Below the pieces are notes generated by a model. It did not search any database and was not told the DNA's origin. It saw only the letters and a program-made list of their open reading frames with translations. The translations under genes were made by a program, and so were the position numbers. Positions 19,839 through 29,537 of a stretch of 64,000 bases of DNA are shown in pieces. The stretch is taken from the NCBI GenBank assembly GCA_001797275.1, contig MGOY01000046.1:20117-84116 (forward strand). Direction: 5' to 3'. The DNA comes from Clostridiales bacterium GWF2_38_85 (lineage in GTDB: Bacteria > Bacillota > Clostridia > Oscillospirales > CAG-382). Within the stretch, counting starts at the first letter, position 1, and every line of letters begins with the position of its first letter.

Positions 19839-20927
19839 CTATTGGGGTTGATATATATTTTCATCAAACCTTGTTATTTGCTTAAGTCCCTTGTCAATCA
19901 GAGTAAATATAAACAGCCAGCCTATCAATGTAAGTAAAATCTGAATAAAGTTTATGTTTTGTAGAAATGGGATTGGCATGTCCCATACTGCATGTAGTAA
20001 AACCGGAACGGCGAACAGCTTTAGAAAGTCAACATTAAACAGCATTGATGTATCGAATACTTTGTCCTGTTTAACAAGACAGAGCGCTCCCCCGGTTATA
20101 GCTGCCCAGATAATATGACCGCCGGCGGCAAGGAAACCGCGCAGGTAGATAATACCGAACATTGATGAGTAGCTTTCTGCGTAGGCATATGCATATCCGG
20201 CTGATTCAAATACCGAGAAGCCTGCACCGATTGCTGCACCGATCAGAATACCGTTAAGTATATATTTTGGCTTGAGTAAAGTAATGAATATCGCAACAAT
20301 AACCGCTTTCCCGATTTCTTCGATTATACCTACTATAATTGCATCGATATATGTCATCGGGAACGAAAGAGTAACAAACTGAAACATAAGCAATGATACA
20401 AAAAGCGAAGCGCAGCCACCTATAAAGAACATTTTCAACACATTAAAAATACTGATATTTCTCGGCGCATTTGCTTCGAAAAAGAAGATCAGTAGTGTGA
20501 ACGGAACAGAAAGAGAACCGATAAACATTATACCCGGAACCATAAGCTCATTACTGAATGCGTTGAAGCTCAAACATAACAGAATATAAGTTACAGCCAT
20601 TAGGATAAATATTCTTGAATAAAGCCAAGGCTTCGGCCATGAGGCTGATATTTCCCACTCGGCAGGGATTGTTTTGGTTGTGCCGCTGATAAATATTTCT
20701 TCGGTTTCTTCTTTGGTATGTTTTTTAAAAACATTGACAACCAGGTCCTTCAACTTTAATATATCCTGACCGGTCGATTTAATATCTTTGAACCGATTAA
20801 CAACTTCATCAAGAATCTCGTCACTCTCGGATTTTTGAGTGTTTTTTTGTTGCTGAGGTATACCACAGTTAGGACAAAAACGGGAATTGACAGGTGTTCC
20901 GCAGTTAGAACAGTACATATTTTTCAA
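19839..20927 (-). CDS. PrsW-type intramembrane metalloprotease with zinc ribbon
   Basis: A 362-residue membrane protein. The N-terminus is a zinc ribbon (CSNCGTPV...CPNCGIP, residues about 5-24), followed by a charged linker and about eight membrane helices. PrsW-type motifs are VGIIEEIGKAV (EExxK), SVFESAGYA, AAGGHIIWAA and a final LHAVWDMP, giving the Glu and His residues of the putative metal site. PrsW in Bacillus starts cleavage of an anti-sigma factor; two ECF systems lie elsewhere in this window but nothing links them directly. The gene is followed by rbsK upstream on the same strand, 23 bases away. Confidence 0.87.
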   Translation of the reverse strand: MKNMYCSNCGTPVNSRFCPNCGIPQQQKNTQKSESDEILDEVVNRFKDIKSTGQDILKLKDLVVNVFKKHTKEETEEIFISGTTKTIPAEWEISASWPKPWLYSRIFILMAVTYILLCLSFNAFSNELMVPGIMFIGSLSVPFTLLIFFFEANAPRNISIFNVLKMFFIGGCASLFVSLLMFQFVTLSFPMTYIDAIIVGIIEEIGKAVIVAIFITLLKPKYILNGILIGAAIGAGFSVFESAGYAYAYAESYSSMFGIIYLRGFLAAGGHIIWAAITGGALCLVKQDKVFDTSMLFNVDFLKLFAVPVLLHAVWDMPIPFLQNINFIQILLTLIGWLFIFTLIDKGLKQITRFDENIYQPQ

Positions 20928-20950
20928 AGCCTTCCTTACATATTATTATT

Positions 20951-21889
20951 TTATTCTTTAACTTCATTTTTATCGATAAATATTTTAACTTCCTCAGCAG
21001 AAGGCAGTGAGTTGAATGCACCCGGTTTTGTAACTGTCAGAGCACCGACAGCGTTAGCATACTTGCAGGCAGCTGTGATATTTTTTCCGTTCCTTATATA
21101 CTCGGTAGCAAGAGCTGCTGTAAACGCATCGCCGGCAGCGGTTGTATCGACAGCAGTGACACTGTATGATGACACAATATCAAAGTATTTACCGTCGTAG
21201 ATATATGCACCTCTGTCACCCAGCTTTAAAACGACATATTTCATTTCAGTACGGTTGCTGAGTGCAATTGAAGCGCGGAGACAATCCTCCATGTTTCTGG
21301 GCTGGATGCCTGTCAGGATGAAGGTTTCAGTTTCGTTGGGTGAAAAAACCTCGATTTTGCCGAGCTTATCAATCGGATAGTCAGCTCGCGCAGGCCCGGC
21401 ATCAACAATGAGAGGTACTCCGTTTTCGTTTGCGGCTTTTGCAGTGTACAGAACGGCATCCTCGCCTATTTCGAACTGTGTCAGAACTGCGTCAGGGTAT
21501 GTCATAAAAGCGTCTTCGATATCCCTGTCAGTGATTTTTGTGTTTGCACCCGGATAAACGATGATTCTGTTAGTGCCGGTCTTCTCAACCATAACGACTG
21601 CAAGCCCTGTCTGCTCCACCTTATCGGTGAAAACACAACGCATATCGATACCGACACTATCATAAAGCTTATATAGTTTAGAGCCATTGGAATCATTGCC
21701 GATTCTTGTACAGAATACGACATCGGCACCAACCTTCTTTGCGGCAACTGCTGCATTGGCGCCTTTTCCGCCCGGTGCAAAACCATATGTATCATATGAC
21801 AGAACTGTTTCTCCGGCGGACGGAATTCTGTCACAGCGAAGTATCATGTCCATGTTGGCACTGCCAACAACAAGCAAACGATTATCCAT
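20951..21889 (-). CDS. rbsK: Ribokinase (PfkB family)
   Basis: A 312-residue PfkB-family sugar kinase. It begins MDNRLLVVGSANMD, has the first signature GGKGANAAVAAKKVG and the second DTTAAGDAF with the catalytic Asp. Known role: phosphorylates D-ribose at O5. The frame is open a further 25 codons upstream to 21964, but GAGGAG sits 5 bases before the ATG at 21889, which fixes the start. No ribose transporter is adjacent, so it may serve nucleoside salvage; the exact sugar is inferred. Confidence 0.88.
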   Translation of the reverse strand: MDNRLLVVGSANMDMILRCDRIPSAGETVLSYDTYGFAPGGKGANAAVAAKKVGADVVFCTRIGNDSNGSKLYKLYDSVGIDMRCVFTDKVEQTGLAVVMVEKTGTNRIIVYPGANTKITDRDIEDAFMTYPDAVLTQFEIGEDAVLYTAKAANENGVPLIVDAGPARADYPIDKLGKIEVFSPNETETFILTGIQPRNMEDCLRASIALSNRTEMKYVVLKLGDRGAYIYDGKYFDIVSSYSVTAVDTTAAGDAFTAALATEYIRNGKNITAACKYANAVGALTVTKPGAFNSLPSAEEVKIFIDKNEVKE

Positions 21890-22012
21890 ACTTCTCCTCT
21901 TTTCCGTAAATACAATTGTTGAATTCTTTGTTTGTATTTTAGCACATAATCTGACACAATTCAAGCTTTTTATATTTGGGTACTTATATTAAAACAATTT
22001 CAGAATTAATAC

Positions 22013-22041
22013 TTGACAAGCAGATAGTTATATAGTATAAT
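22013..22041 (+). promoter_or_regulatory. Consensus sigma-A promoter of the ylxM-ffh operon
   Basis: A perfect TTGACA (22013-22018) and TATAAT (22036-22041) are 17 bases apart. The predicted transcript start (about 22048) coincides with a hairpin CTGTAAAG/CTTTACAG (22047-22069), which would protect the 5' end of the mRNA. Confidence 0.9.
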
Positions 22042-22093
22042 ATTGCCTGTAAAGTGTTTTTCTTTACAGACACATCAATAGGAGGTTCGAAAC

Positions 22094-22405
22094 ATGATGG
22101 ACAGAGTTACGGTTTCGTCACTTTTTGATGTTTATGGCGGACTGCTGACCGAAAAACAACAGCTGATGCTGGATTTATACTGCAATGAAGATCTGTCGCT
22201 TGCGGAAATCAGCGAAAATGTTGGTATAACCAGGCAGGGTGTAAGAGATGCTGTCAACAAAGCTGTGAAAATATTGGACGATGCCGAAGAAAAACTGCAT
22301 ATCAATGAGAAAAATCAAAAAATTACGACTCTTATTAAAGAGATTATAGATACGACGACAGATAAAAACACAGCAGCAATAGCAAAAGAAATAATATCGT
22401 TGTGA
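22094..22405 (+). CDS. ylxM: YlxM/p13-like helix-turn-helix protein
   Basis: A 103-residue protein with a sigma-region-4-like HTH: LTEKQQLMLDLYCNEDLS, then LAEISENVGITRQGVRDAV. This is the YlxM family, nearly always directly upstream of ffh and thought to modulate the signal recognition particle. An AGGAGG site precedes the ATG. ffh starts 31 bases downstream. Confidence 0.92.
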   Translation: MMDRVTVSSLFDVYGGLLTEKQQLMLDLYCNEDLSLAEISENVGITRQGVRDAVNKAVKILDDAEEKLHINEKNQKITTLIKEIIDTTTDKNTAAIAKEIISL

Positions 22406-22435
22406 TATCCGTCTCAGACACGAAAGGGAATTGTT

Positions 22436-23761
22436 ATGTTGCAAGGTCTTGCAGATAAATTAGCGGAAGCTTTCAAGAAATTTAGGAATAAAGGAGTTCT
22501 GACCGACTCTGATATAAAAGAAGGAATGCGTGCAATAAAGCTCGCGCTCCTTGAAGCGGATGTAAACTTTACGGTTGTTAAGGAATTTATAGCAAAGGTA
22601 TCCGAACGTGCCAAAGGCAAGGAAGTGCTTGAAAGTCTGATGCCGGCACAGCAGATTGTTAAAATAGTCAATGAGGAGCTTATTGCTCTGATGGGCGGCA
22701 GCAATTCAAAACTGACAATCGCATCAAAACCGCCAACAGTCCTCCTGATGTGCGGACTTCAAGGTAGCGGTAAAACAACACATACCGGTAAGCTTGCGAA
22801 AATGTACAAAAAGCAGGGTAAGAGCCCGTTGCTTGTTGCCTGCGATATATACAGACCTGCAGCAATAAAACAACTGCAGATAGTCGGAGAACAGGCAGGA
22901 GTTCCTGTGTTTGAAAAAGGAACACAGAATCCGGTTAAGACAGTAAAGGAAGCGCTCACTCATGCAATCAAGTATGGGCATGACATGGTATTTCTTGATA
23001 CAGCAGGTCGTCTGCATATCGATGAAGAACTTATGAACGAACTTAAAGAAATAAAAGATGTTGCAAAGCCTACCGAAATACTCCTTGTTGTCGATGCAAT
23101 GACAGGCCAGGATGCAGTCAATGTATCCGACAGCTTTAACAAACTGCTTGATATCACAGGCGTTATTCTCACAAAAATGGACGGCGACACCAGAGGCGGC
23201 GCTGCGTTGTCGGTAAGATATGTAACCGGTAAACCAATAAAGTTCATAGGAACAGGCGAAAAGCTTGACAACATAGAACCGTTCTACCCTGACCGTATGG
23301 CAAGCAGAATCCTCGGTATGGGCGATGTGCTTTCGCTGATTGAAAAGGCTGAAGCCCAGTTTGACGAGAAGAAATCAGCTGAGCTTGAAGCAAAAATAAT
23401 GAAGAATTCCTTCACACTGACAGATTATCTGGATCAGCTTTCACAGATAAAAGGAATGGGTTCGCTTGACCAGATAGCCGGAATGATACCCGGAATTAAG
23501 CCGGGACAGCTCAAGGATGCGAAGATTGATGAAAAGCTGCTGTCACATACCGAAGCAATTATTCTGTCCATGACAAAAAAAGAACGCAATCATCCCGATG
23601 TTCTCAACTATTCGAGGAAGAAACGTATTGCAGCTGGAAGCGGAACCTCACTTGAGGAAATTAATAAGGTGCTTAAGCAATACGATCAGATGAAGCAGAT
23701 GATGAAACAGTTTTCAAAAGGCAAATTTGGGAAACGCGGAATGCCATTCCAGATGGGCTGA
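22436..23761 (+). CDS. ffh: Signal recognition particle protein Ffh (SRP54)
   Basis: A 441-residue GTPase. After an N-terminal helical bundle, the G domain has the P-loop [15 protein letters not shown] (about 105), DTAGRLH and [14 protein letters not shown]. The methionine-rich M domain ([33 protein letters not shown]) binds 4.5S RNA and signal peptides. Known role: directs nascent membrane and exported proteins to FtsY and the translocon. It is cotranscribed with ylxM, and rpsP follows after 101 bases without a clear terminator. Confidence 0.98.
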   Translation: MLQGLADKLAEAFKKFRNKGVLTDSDIKEGMRAIKLALLEADVNFTVVKEFIAKVSERAKGKEVLESLMPAQQIVKIVNEELIALMGGSNSKLTIASKPPTVLLMCGLQGSGKTTHTGKLAKMYKKQGKSPLLVACDIYRPAAIKQLQIVGEQAGVPVFEKGTQNPVKTVKEALTHAIKYGHDMVFLDTAGRLHIDEELMNELKEIKDVAKPTEILLVVDAMTGQDAVNVSDSFNKLLDITGVILTKMDGDTRGGAALSVRYVTGKPIKFIGTGEKLDNIEPFYPDRMASRILGMGDVLSLIEKAEAQFDEKKSAELEAKIMKNSFTLTDYLDQLSQIKGMGSLDQIAGMIPGIKPGQLKDAKIDEKLLSHTEAIILSMTKKERNHPDVLNYSRKKRIAAGSGTSLEEINKVLKQYDQMKQMMKQFSKGKFGKRGMPFQMG

Positions 23762-23862
23762 ATAAAACAATAGGTTTAATAATATTCAATATTAAATTTT
23801 TAACAAGATTAAATTGCTTAGACGCATTTAATAAATATCAAATAATACAGGAGGAAATAAAT

Positions 23863-24108
23863 ATGGCAGTTAAAATCAGACTTAAGAGATTAGGCGCAAA
23901 AAAGGCTCCTTTCTATAGAGTTGTTGTTGCAGATTCACGTTTTCCCCGCGACGGCAGATTTATCGAAGAAATCGGAACCTACAACCCCAAGACCGATCCA
24001 TCAGAATTTACTATTGATGCTGAGAAGGCAAAAAAATGGATTGCTAACGGTGCACAACCTACCGATACAGTCCGCGCATTGCTTAAGAAAAACGGAATTA
24101 TTGGTTAA
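23863..24108 (+). CDS. rpsP: 30S ribosomal protein S16
   Basis: An 81-residue protein with the S16 pattern [19 protein letters not shown] and later [13 protein letters not shown]. Length is normal. AGGAGG precedes the ATG by 7 bases. It sits in the ffh-rpsP-khpA order that is standard in Firmicutes. Confidence 0.98.
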   Translation: MAVKIRLKRLGAKKAPFYRVVVADSRFPRDGRFIEEIGTYNPKTDPSEFTIDAEKAKKWIANGAQPTDTVRALLKKNGIIG

Positions 24109-24130
24109 AGATCGGACAAACCGGACTTTT

Positions 24131-24191
24131 AAGGAGGTTGTCTGAAAGAAATTCTTTCAGACAACGAGATTTATGCTTTTCAGCATAAATC
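24131..24191 (+). promoter_or_regulatory. Two tandem hairpins between rpsP and khpA
   Basis: GTTGTCTGAAAGAA (24137-24150) pairs with TTCTTTCAGACAAC (24152-24165), a nearly unbroken 14-bp palindrome. A second stem GATTTATGCT/AGCATAAATC (24168-24177 with 24182-24191) follows. Neither has a T-run. An AGGAGG (24132-24137) just before the first stem has no usable start codon. They may set the S16 mRNA end or processing; function is not known. Confidence 0.6.
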
Positions 24192-24253
24192 AAAGCTGAA
24201 ATTTCGAAAGCGAAACCGCACAAAACATCGATGTATAATCGAGAAGGATGGTT

Positions 24254-24487
24254 ATGGTTATGAAGCAAGTTTTAGTAGACATCGCGAAAGCAATCGTTGA
24301 GTTTCCCGATGAGGTTATAGTCAATGAAAAGGAAAGCGGAGATATGGTTATCCTTGAGCTTTCGGTCGCCAAAAGCGATATGGGTAAGGTTATAGGCAAG
24401 CAGGGCAGAATAGCAAAGGCTATCCGCACCCTTGTCAGAGCATCGGCTAACCTTCAGAATAAGAGAGTTATCGTCGATATTGTTTAA
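24254..24487 (+). CDS. khpA: KH-domain RNA-binding protein KhpA
   Basis: About 77 residues, a single KH domain with the RNA-binding loop VIGKQGRIAKAIR. Known as KhpA/YlqC, a small RNA chaperone that often pairs with KhpB and affects cell division in Firmicutes. Three in-frame ATGs occur (24248, 24254, 24260). AGAAGG ends at 24247, so the middle one has the best spacing (6 bases). A terminator follows. Confidence 0.93.
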   Translation: MVMKQVLVDIAKAIVEFPDEVIVNEKESGDMVILELSVAKSDMGKVIGKQGRIAKAIRTLVRASANLQNKRVIVDIV

Positions 24488-24545
24488 TTCTTACCATATT
24501 ATACTAAGTTGTATATATTTCTTATGAAACTTAATGTTTATCAGG

Positions 24546-24570
24546 AGGACGGACTTTGTTCGTCCTTTTC
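24546..24570 (+). terminator. Intrinsic terminator of the ylxM-ffh-rpsP-khpA operon
   Basis: AGGACG (24546-24551) pairs with CGTCCT (24561-24566), followed by a T-rich tail TTTTCTCTT. Confidence 0.8.
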
Positions 24571-24613
24571 TCTTCTTATGTCTGTATTATGCTAATCTCG
24601 ATTAAAAACATAG

Positions 24614-24664
24614 ATAAAATTCAAGAAAAAACCTTTGCTTTATGGTTTTTCTGCAGAATTTTAT
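24614..24664. terminator. Long imperfect hairpin, terminator for the minus-strand nucleotidyltransferase gene
   Basis: An outer stem ATAAAATTC/GAATTTTAT (24614-24622 with 24656-24664) encloses a stem of AGAAAAAACC with GGTTTTTCT (24624-24652). It lies just beyond the minus-strand gene's stop and opposite the khpA terminator, so the two operons are insulated. Confidence 0.65.
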
Positions 24665-24673
24665 TGTAATGTT

Positions 24674-26812
24674 TTATGAGAGATTAGTATTACAGCATTT
24701 AATTTTTTCTGTTGCTGCAGCACAGATTTCAGATGCTGTTTCTGCATTTAATGCTTCCGCAAATAACCTGAATCCTGTCGGATTCGGGATAACTAACACA
24801 CTGCCTGCTTCGAAATCAATCCGTACCCCTTCTTTGTCGGGATGAGCGGTTTCATGACAAAGCGTACGCATTGTACCTGCTATGTTTTCAGGTTTATGCT
24901 CAAAGCCGGATTCCACCGTAAAAAAGGGCGGAAGCTCTTCGACCAGTTCAGTAATTTGTTTGCCCGAACGGTTAACAAGACTGCACAATTTCATAGCAAG
25001 TATACTCCCGTCACGCAGCCAAAGCTGTTTGCCTGCCAGCTGTCGTCCCTCTCTGTCATCATTGTCTACGGGCGAAATGGCATATCCTGCAACCATGCCG
25101 CCAAGAGAGCTAATATATTCAACGACACCGCGTGGGCAAACAAAAGGCAAAGCAAACTTCTTCTCTCTGCCGTTCGTTAATTCATCAGTGATCACAACAG
25201 CGGCAATATGCCAATAATCAACATCGCTAAATTCAAGGGTGGTTCCATCAGAGCCGACCTTGAGTCCATCGGACTCCGACAGTTTGGTAACTGCACTGCA
25301 TTCCTGCAAGGCTTGTATAAGAAAATCGGGTGATGAAGTGTTGACATTGATTTTAAAATTCGATAAATCACCGCCAAGTTTGTAAAGCTGTTTCCTATAG
25401 CGTTCGCTTATATCCGTAATGCTGACAACACCGATTTCTTTATCTGATATCGGTTTATTTTCGATGAATTCGGATGTTATTTTCCGTTCAAGTACTCTAG
25501 AAGGAGGAAGAGCATGTTTGTCTAAAATCGAAACACAGGCATTATCATTGTCTGAGCTGATAAAAATCATTCCATCAAGTCCAAGCTCCGATACAGCAAA
25601 GGCTGACATTGCATAACTACCGTTTCCGCAGTCGATACAACCGGAACCGTTTTCACATATACCGTTCAGAACAGAGTTTTTTAACAGTCTGCTGTCAGGA
25701 TTGTTATCACACATAACTCCGAATGTACCGTTGACCGCTCTTGCAAAAGCAGCACCCAGCCTGACACAAAATCCGCAGTCAAAAACCTTTCGTGAACCGC
25801 ATAGTTGACCTTCACATATCTTCCTGCTATCGCCGTTATAAAACATATCGTTACCTGCCTTGACTATTTTATTTATACCGATTACAGATCCTGCCGTTAA
25901 ATTAACGTTATCTCTTATTATACTGTATGCTCCGACAACACAACCTTCATTAATTACGCAACCGCTGCCGATTTTGACACCCTCACAGATAATACTATTT
26001 TTGATTATGCAATTGTCACCGACCGTAACTCTCTCATGTATAATACATTTCTCTACTATGGAATTCCCATAGATAAAATCGTCTGCAACAGTTGATTTTT
26101 TACCTTTCAGCTTAACTTTGCCTTCGGCAGCATCAAAATTGCATCTGTAATAAGCATCAAGGTCACCGATATCGCACCAATATCCATCGCATTCGTATGC
26201 TGCTATTCTTTCGCCGTCGGAAAGCATTTTTGAAAATAAATCCTTTGCAAAGTCATATGGTTCTCCAATTGGGATTTTACTCAATATAGTCTTATTCAGA
26301 ATATAGATACCGCTACTGACGGTATCGGTTATTGCCTGCCGCCAAGCGGGCTTTTCAATGAACCTGTCGACAAATCCGTTTCTTGACAGAACACCGCCGT
26401 ATTCAAGCGGTATTGTTGATTTTGCAAGCAGGATTGTAGCTTCAGCACCTTTTTCAAGATGGTATTTGACTGCTGCTGACAAATCGAAATCGCAAATTGC
26501 ATCACCGCTGATAACAATGAAGGTATTATACAGTGCAGGCTCTGCATTCTTAACACAGCCGGCGGTACCAAGAGGAGAATTTTCGGTATAATAATGCAGC
26601 ATTATTTTATCATGCTTCAGACAGGTTATCATTTCAGCCTTATATGCAACCGCAACAGCGGCATCTATTACACGATGCTCTGCGAGCAGGTCAAGGATAT
26701 GCATATAAGCACTTTGCCCAACTACCGGAGCTAACGGTTTTGGCAGATGATCTGTTATAGGGCGGAGCCGTGTACCCATACCGCCGGCAAGTACGATTGC
26801 ATTATAATTCAT
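24674..26812 (-). CDS. Sugar-phosphate nucleotidyltransferase fused to a degenerate phosphohexomutase domain
   Basis: A 712-residue two-part protein. Residues 1-235 are a nucleotidyltransferase with GGMGTRLRP (10-18), KPLAPV and GYWCDIG. Residues about 240-345 are left-handed beta-helix hexapeptide repeats (VTVGDNCIIKNSI type). Residues about 355-700 follow the phosphomannomutase/phosphoglucomutase fold but the active-site loop (family TASHNP) reads ISSDND, and the metal loop (DGDxDR) reads SDVDYW. GEGSGH is absent. The first half probably makes a nucleotide sugar for surface glycans; the second half is probably catalytically inactive. It is transcribed alone, divergent from ribF. Confidence 0.85.
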   Translation of the reverse strand: MNYNAIVLAGGMGTRLRPITDHLPKPLAPVVGQSAYMHILDLLAEHRVIDAAVAVAYKAEMITCLKHDKIMLHYYTENSPLGTAGCVKNAEPALYNTFIVISGDAICDFDLSAAVKYHLEKGAEATILLAKSTIPLEYGGVLSRNGFVDRFIEKPAWRQAITDTVSSGIYILNKTILSKIPIGEPYDFAKDLFSKMLSDGERIAAYECDGYWCDIGDLDAYYRCNFDAAEGKVKLKGKKSTVADDFIYGNSIVEKCIIHERVTVGDNCIIKNSIICEGVKIGSGCVINEGCVVGAYSIIRDNVNLTAGSVIGINKIVKAGNDMFYNGDSRKICEGQLCGSRKVFDCGFCVRLGAAFARAVNGTFGVMCDNNPDSRLLKNSVLNGICENGSGCIDCGNGSYAMSAFAVSELGLDGMIFISSDNDNACVSILDKHALPPSRVLERKITSEFIENKPISDKEIGVVSITDISERYRKQLYKLGGDLSNFKINVNTSSPDFLIQALQECSAVTKLSESDGLKVGSDGTTLEFSDVDYWHIAAVVITDELTNGREKKFALPFVCPRGVVEYISSLGGMVAGYAISPVDNDDREGRQLAGKQLWLRDGSILAMKLCSLVNRSGKQITELVEELPPFFTVESGFEHKPENIAGTMRTLCHETAHPDKEGVRIDFEAGSVLVIPNPTGFRLFAEALNAETASEICAAATEKIKCCNTNLS

Positions 26813-26906
26813 CAGATGTCAAGCCTCCGTTACATCTCAAAACCTTAGTTAATCATTGGTTTGATATACATATTGTAAACGATTTTGTTCATTTTATGCT
26901 TTTAGC

Positions 26907-26935
26907 TTGACAAAGTGCACAATTGATTGTAAAAT
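26907..26935 (+). promoter_or_regulatory. Sigma-A promoter of ribF
   Basis: TTGACA (26907-26912) and TAAAAT (26930-26935) are separated by 17 bases. The transcript would start around 26942. That leaves little room for an FMN riboswitch, and none is seen. Confidence 0.75.
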
Positions 26936-26974
26936 AATAGTCACATCAGTTATATGGAAACGGAGAGTAGAAGC

Positions 26975-27901
26975 TTGATAGAAATTTTAACAGATGCTCA
27001 GCTGCCGCTTGAACAGGGCTGCGTTTTGTCGCTCGGAAATTTCGATGGTGTCCATATCGGTCATGCGAGATTGATTGATACTCTTGCTTCCGAAAAACAG
27101 CATTGCAAAGCTGCCGTATTTACTTTTGCAGAGCATCCATTAAATCTTATTTCTGATCGCAAAATTGTAAAATATATAATCGGCTCAAGCGATAAGATGA
27201 AATATCTATACGAGCTTGGGGCAGATGCTATATATTTTGCTGATTTTGAAGCTATGAAGGACTACACTCCCGAGAAATTTGTTGATAAGATTCTTATGAA
27301 GAAATTCAATCCCCGCCTTATAGTCTGCGGCGAGAATTTTACCTTTGGGCGCGGGAAAAGCGGAAACACAAAGGATTTAGGCAGGATGTTGACCGAAAGA
27401 GGCGTTGAATGTAGGATAATGCCGCCGGTTACATATGAAGGACAGGTTGTCAGTTCAACCTTGATACGTTCGTTGATTACAAACGGAGATATGGAAAAAG
27501 CCGAAAAACTGCTTGGAAGAAAGTACAGCATCATGCTTCCTGTTATTCACGGACGTGAAATCGGCAGGAAAATAGGTGTTCCCACAATAAATCAACTGTT
27601 TCCGCACGATAGAGTAGTGCCTAAATTCGGTGTTTATGCCTGTGTTTGCGAGATAAACGGTGTTATGCATAATGGAATTGCAAATGTTGGAGTAAGACCT
27701 ACAGTGTCTGAAAATGAACCCGGTCCTATATGCGAAACGCATATATTTGAATTTGGCGAACTGCTGTATGATAAGGATGTCAGGGTTTCATTCTGTAAGC
27801 TTATCAGAAGTGAAACGAAATTCGATTCAATTGCCGAACTGAAGGAACAAATCTATAAAGATATAGAAGAATGTAAAAATTATTTTCGAGGAATGAATTA
27901 A
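26975..27901 (+). CDS. ribF: Bifunctional riboflavin kinase/FAD synthetase
   Basis: About 308 residues. The N-terminal FMN adenylyltransferase domain has LGNFDGVHIGH and later TFGRGKSGN and SSTLIR. The C-terminal riboflavin kinase domain has GRKIGVPTINQ and GVYACVCE. Known role: converts riboflavin to FMN and FAD. The ATG at 26954 has no ribosome site. TTG at 26975 lies 7 bases after GGAGAG, so TTG is the better start; both are in the same frame. It is followed after 52 bases by a serine-peptidase-like gene. Confidence 0.95.
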   Translation: MIEILTDAQLPLEQGCVLSLGNFDGVHIGHARLIDTLASEKQHCKAAVFTFAEHPLNLISDRKIVKYIIGSSDKMKYLYELGADAIYFADFEAMKDYTPEKFVDKILMKKFNPRLIVCGENFTFGRGKSGNTKDLGRMLTERGVECRIMPPVTYEGQVVSSTLIRSLITNGDMEKAEKLLGRKYSIMLPVIHGREIGRKIGVPTINQLFPHDRVVPKFGVYACVCEINGVMHNGIANVGVRPTVSENEPGPICETHIFEFGELLYDKDVRVSFCKLIRSETKFDSIAELKEQIYKDIEECKNYFRGMN

Positions 27902-27953
27902 CTATATTAATAAATAAAACGGGATATATCAAACAACTTACGGAGGTTTCGTA

Positions 27954-29423
27954 ATGAAAAAAAGAAATAGAATTATCAGTGTTTTAATTACGGTTATAAT
28001 TCTTGTTTGTATGTTTTCTTCTGCCTTGGTTTCCGCAGCTACCGAAATACCGGCAGACCAGCCGGTATTGGAAACCAAATATATTGCAATCAGGAATACG
28101 CAAACCGGACAGGTTGTTTACAGCAAAGATGCCGAAACAAGAATTGCACCGGCTTCAACGGTAAAGCTGATGGTTGCTTTATTAACTTATGAAAATATTG
28201 ATAATTTATCAACAATAATTCCGGCAACAAAAAGTGCACTTAATGGTGTTACCGGAAACAATATTAACATAAGAGAAGGCGAAGAAATAACAGCAAAAGA
28301 CCTCCTTGCAGCTGTCATGATCAGCTGCGCAAACGATGCTTGTAACGTGCTTGCAGAGCATATCGGCAGCAGTGTTTCCGGATTTGTTCAGATGATGAAT
28401 GAAAAGGCAACCGAGCTTGGAATGACAAATACCAATTATACCAACCCGACAGGTATAGATGACGACAGTATGTATACAACTGCAGCAGATACAGCAATAC
28501 TTGCCGAAGCTGTCTACAAGGTCAATGATCTTACGACTCTTGCGAATACGGCGAAATATATCATGCCTATCACGAATAAATCCTCGAATGTACGCAATCT
28601 GCTCAATAAAAATCATCTTGTTTCTACCTTTGTTACTTTAAAGTATTACTTTGCAGATGCAATAGGGTTAAACGCGGGATATACAGATAAGGGCGGACAT
28701 TGCCTGGTAACCGCAAGTGAAAAAGAAGGACTCAGTTATGTATATGTTCTTATGGGATGGCAGGGGCCGAGCAACAGCGCAACCGAGGATACAATAAAAA
28801 ATTATACAGAATCAAAAGCACTTATCAGCTGGACACATAATGTATTTAAGCCTTTTACAATCAAAGCTTCTTCCGAAATGCTTGGAGAAGTAACAGTCAA
28901 TCTCGGTTCGGGGGTTGATAAAGTCATTGTACGCCCGGCTGAGGATTTCGATATTGTAATAGATAACCGATTAGTAAATGAAATAACATATCAAACGGAT
29001 AAACCGATTGAGGAAATAATACTTGATGCACCGGTAGAAGCTGACATGGCTGTCGGTAAGGTTGACATACTGCTTAATGGTGTAGTAATAAAAACAACCG
29101 ATCTTGTTACAATGAGCGGTGTTGAAAGAAACGAATTCCAGTATATAATGGATCAGATCGGGAATTTCTTCAAAAGCAAAACATTAAGAACAATAATTAT
29201 TGTTTTTGTTATACTGATTGCTTTGTATATCGCACTTTCAATTACTTTGAATATCTTAAAGCTGGTAAAGAAATACAAAAAGAGAAAAGCCCGCAAAGAA
29301 CGCCAGCGCAGAGAACGTGAGGAGTTTAAAAACGACCCCAAGAATGCTGTTCAGGTTCGTCGCAAACATCGTAATTATGAGGATGATGACGACGATGAAT
29401 ACGAGGATGAAGACGACTATTAA
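27954..29423 (+). CDS. S11-family D,D-carboxypeptidase-like protein with altered active-site motifs
   Basis: A 489-residue membrane-anchored protein of the DacF/PBP5 family, which normally trims D-alanine from peptidoglycan stem peptides. A signal peptide (1-29) leads into the penicillin-binding domain. Motif 1, STVK (68-71), is intact. Motif 2 (SxN) reads SCAN at 124-127, giving Cys in the usual Ser position. Motif 3 (KTG) reads NAG at 240-242 within LNAGYTDKGGHCL. After the C-terminal beta domain there is a membrane helix (about 415-438), a basic stretch and an acidic tail (EDDDDDEYEDEDDY). The changes suggest an inactive or retooled enzyme. CGGAGG precedes the ATG. Confidence 0.85.
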   Translation: MKKRNRIISVLITVIILVCMFSSALVSAATEIPADQPVLETKYIAIRNTQTGQVVYSKDAETRIAPASTVKLMVALLTYENIDNLSTIIPATKSALNGVTGNNINIREGEEITAKDLLAAVMISCANDACNVLAEHIGSSVSGFVQMMNEKATELGMTNTNYTNPTGIDDDSMYTTAADTAILAEAVYKVNDLTTLANTAKYIMPITNKSSNVRNLLNKNHLVSTFVTLKYYFADAIGLNAGYTDKGGHCLVTASEKEGLSYVYVLMGWQGPSNSATEDTIKNYTESKALISWTHNVFKPFTIKASSEMLGEVTVNLGSGVDKVIVRPAEDFDIVIDNRLVNEITYQTDKPIEEIILDAPVEADMAVGKVDILLNGVVIKTTDLVTMSGVERNEFQYIMDQIGNFFKSKTLRTIIIVFVILIALYIALSITLNILKLVKKYKKRKARKERQRREREEFKNDPKNAVQVRRKHRNYEDDDDDEYEDEDDY

Positions 29424-29537
29424 ATTCAAAAATAATTTTTTAAATTGCGAGTTTTTTGCTTTTCGGTATTATACATAGCTAAAATTTTATAAATGTAAAA
29501 AACACATAAAACATATATAAAATATATATGAGAAAAT

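Noticed and set aside
24131..24191. Small ORF after the AGGAGG that follows rpsP
   Set aside because: No start codon with an extended frame follows; the segment is taken up by the hairpin.
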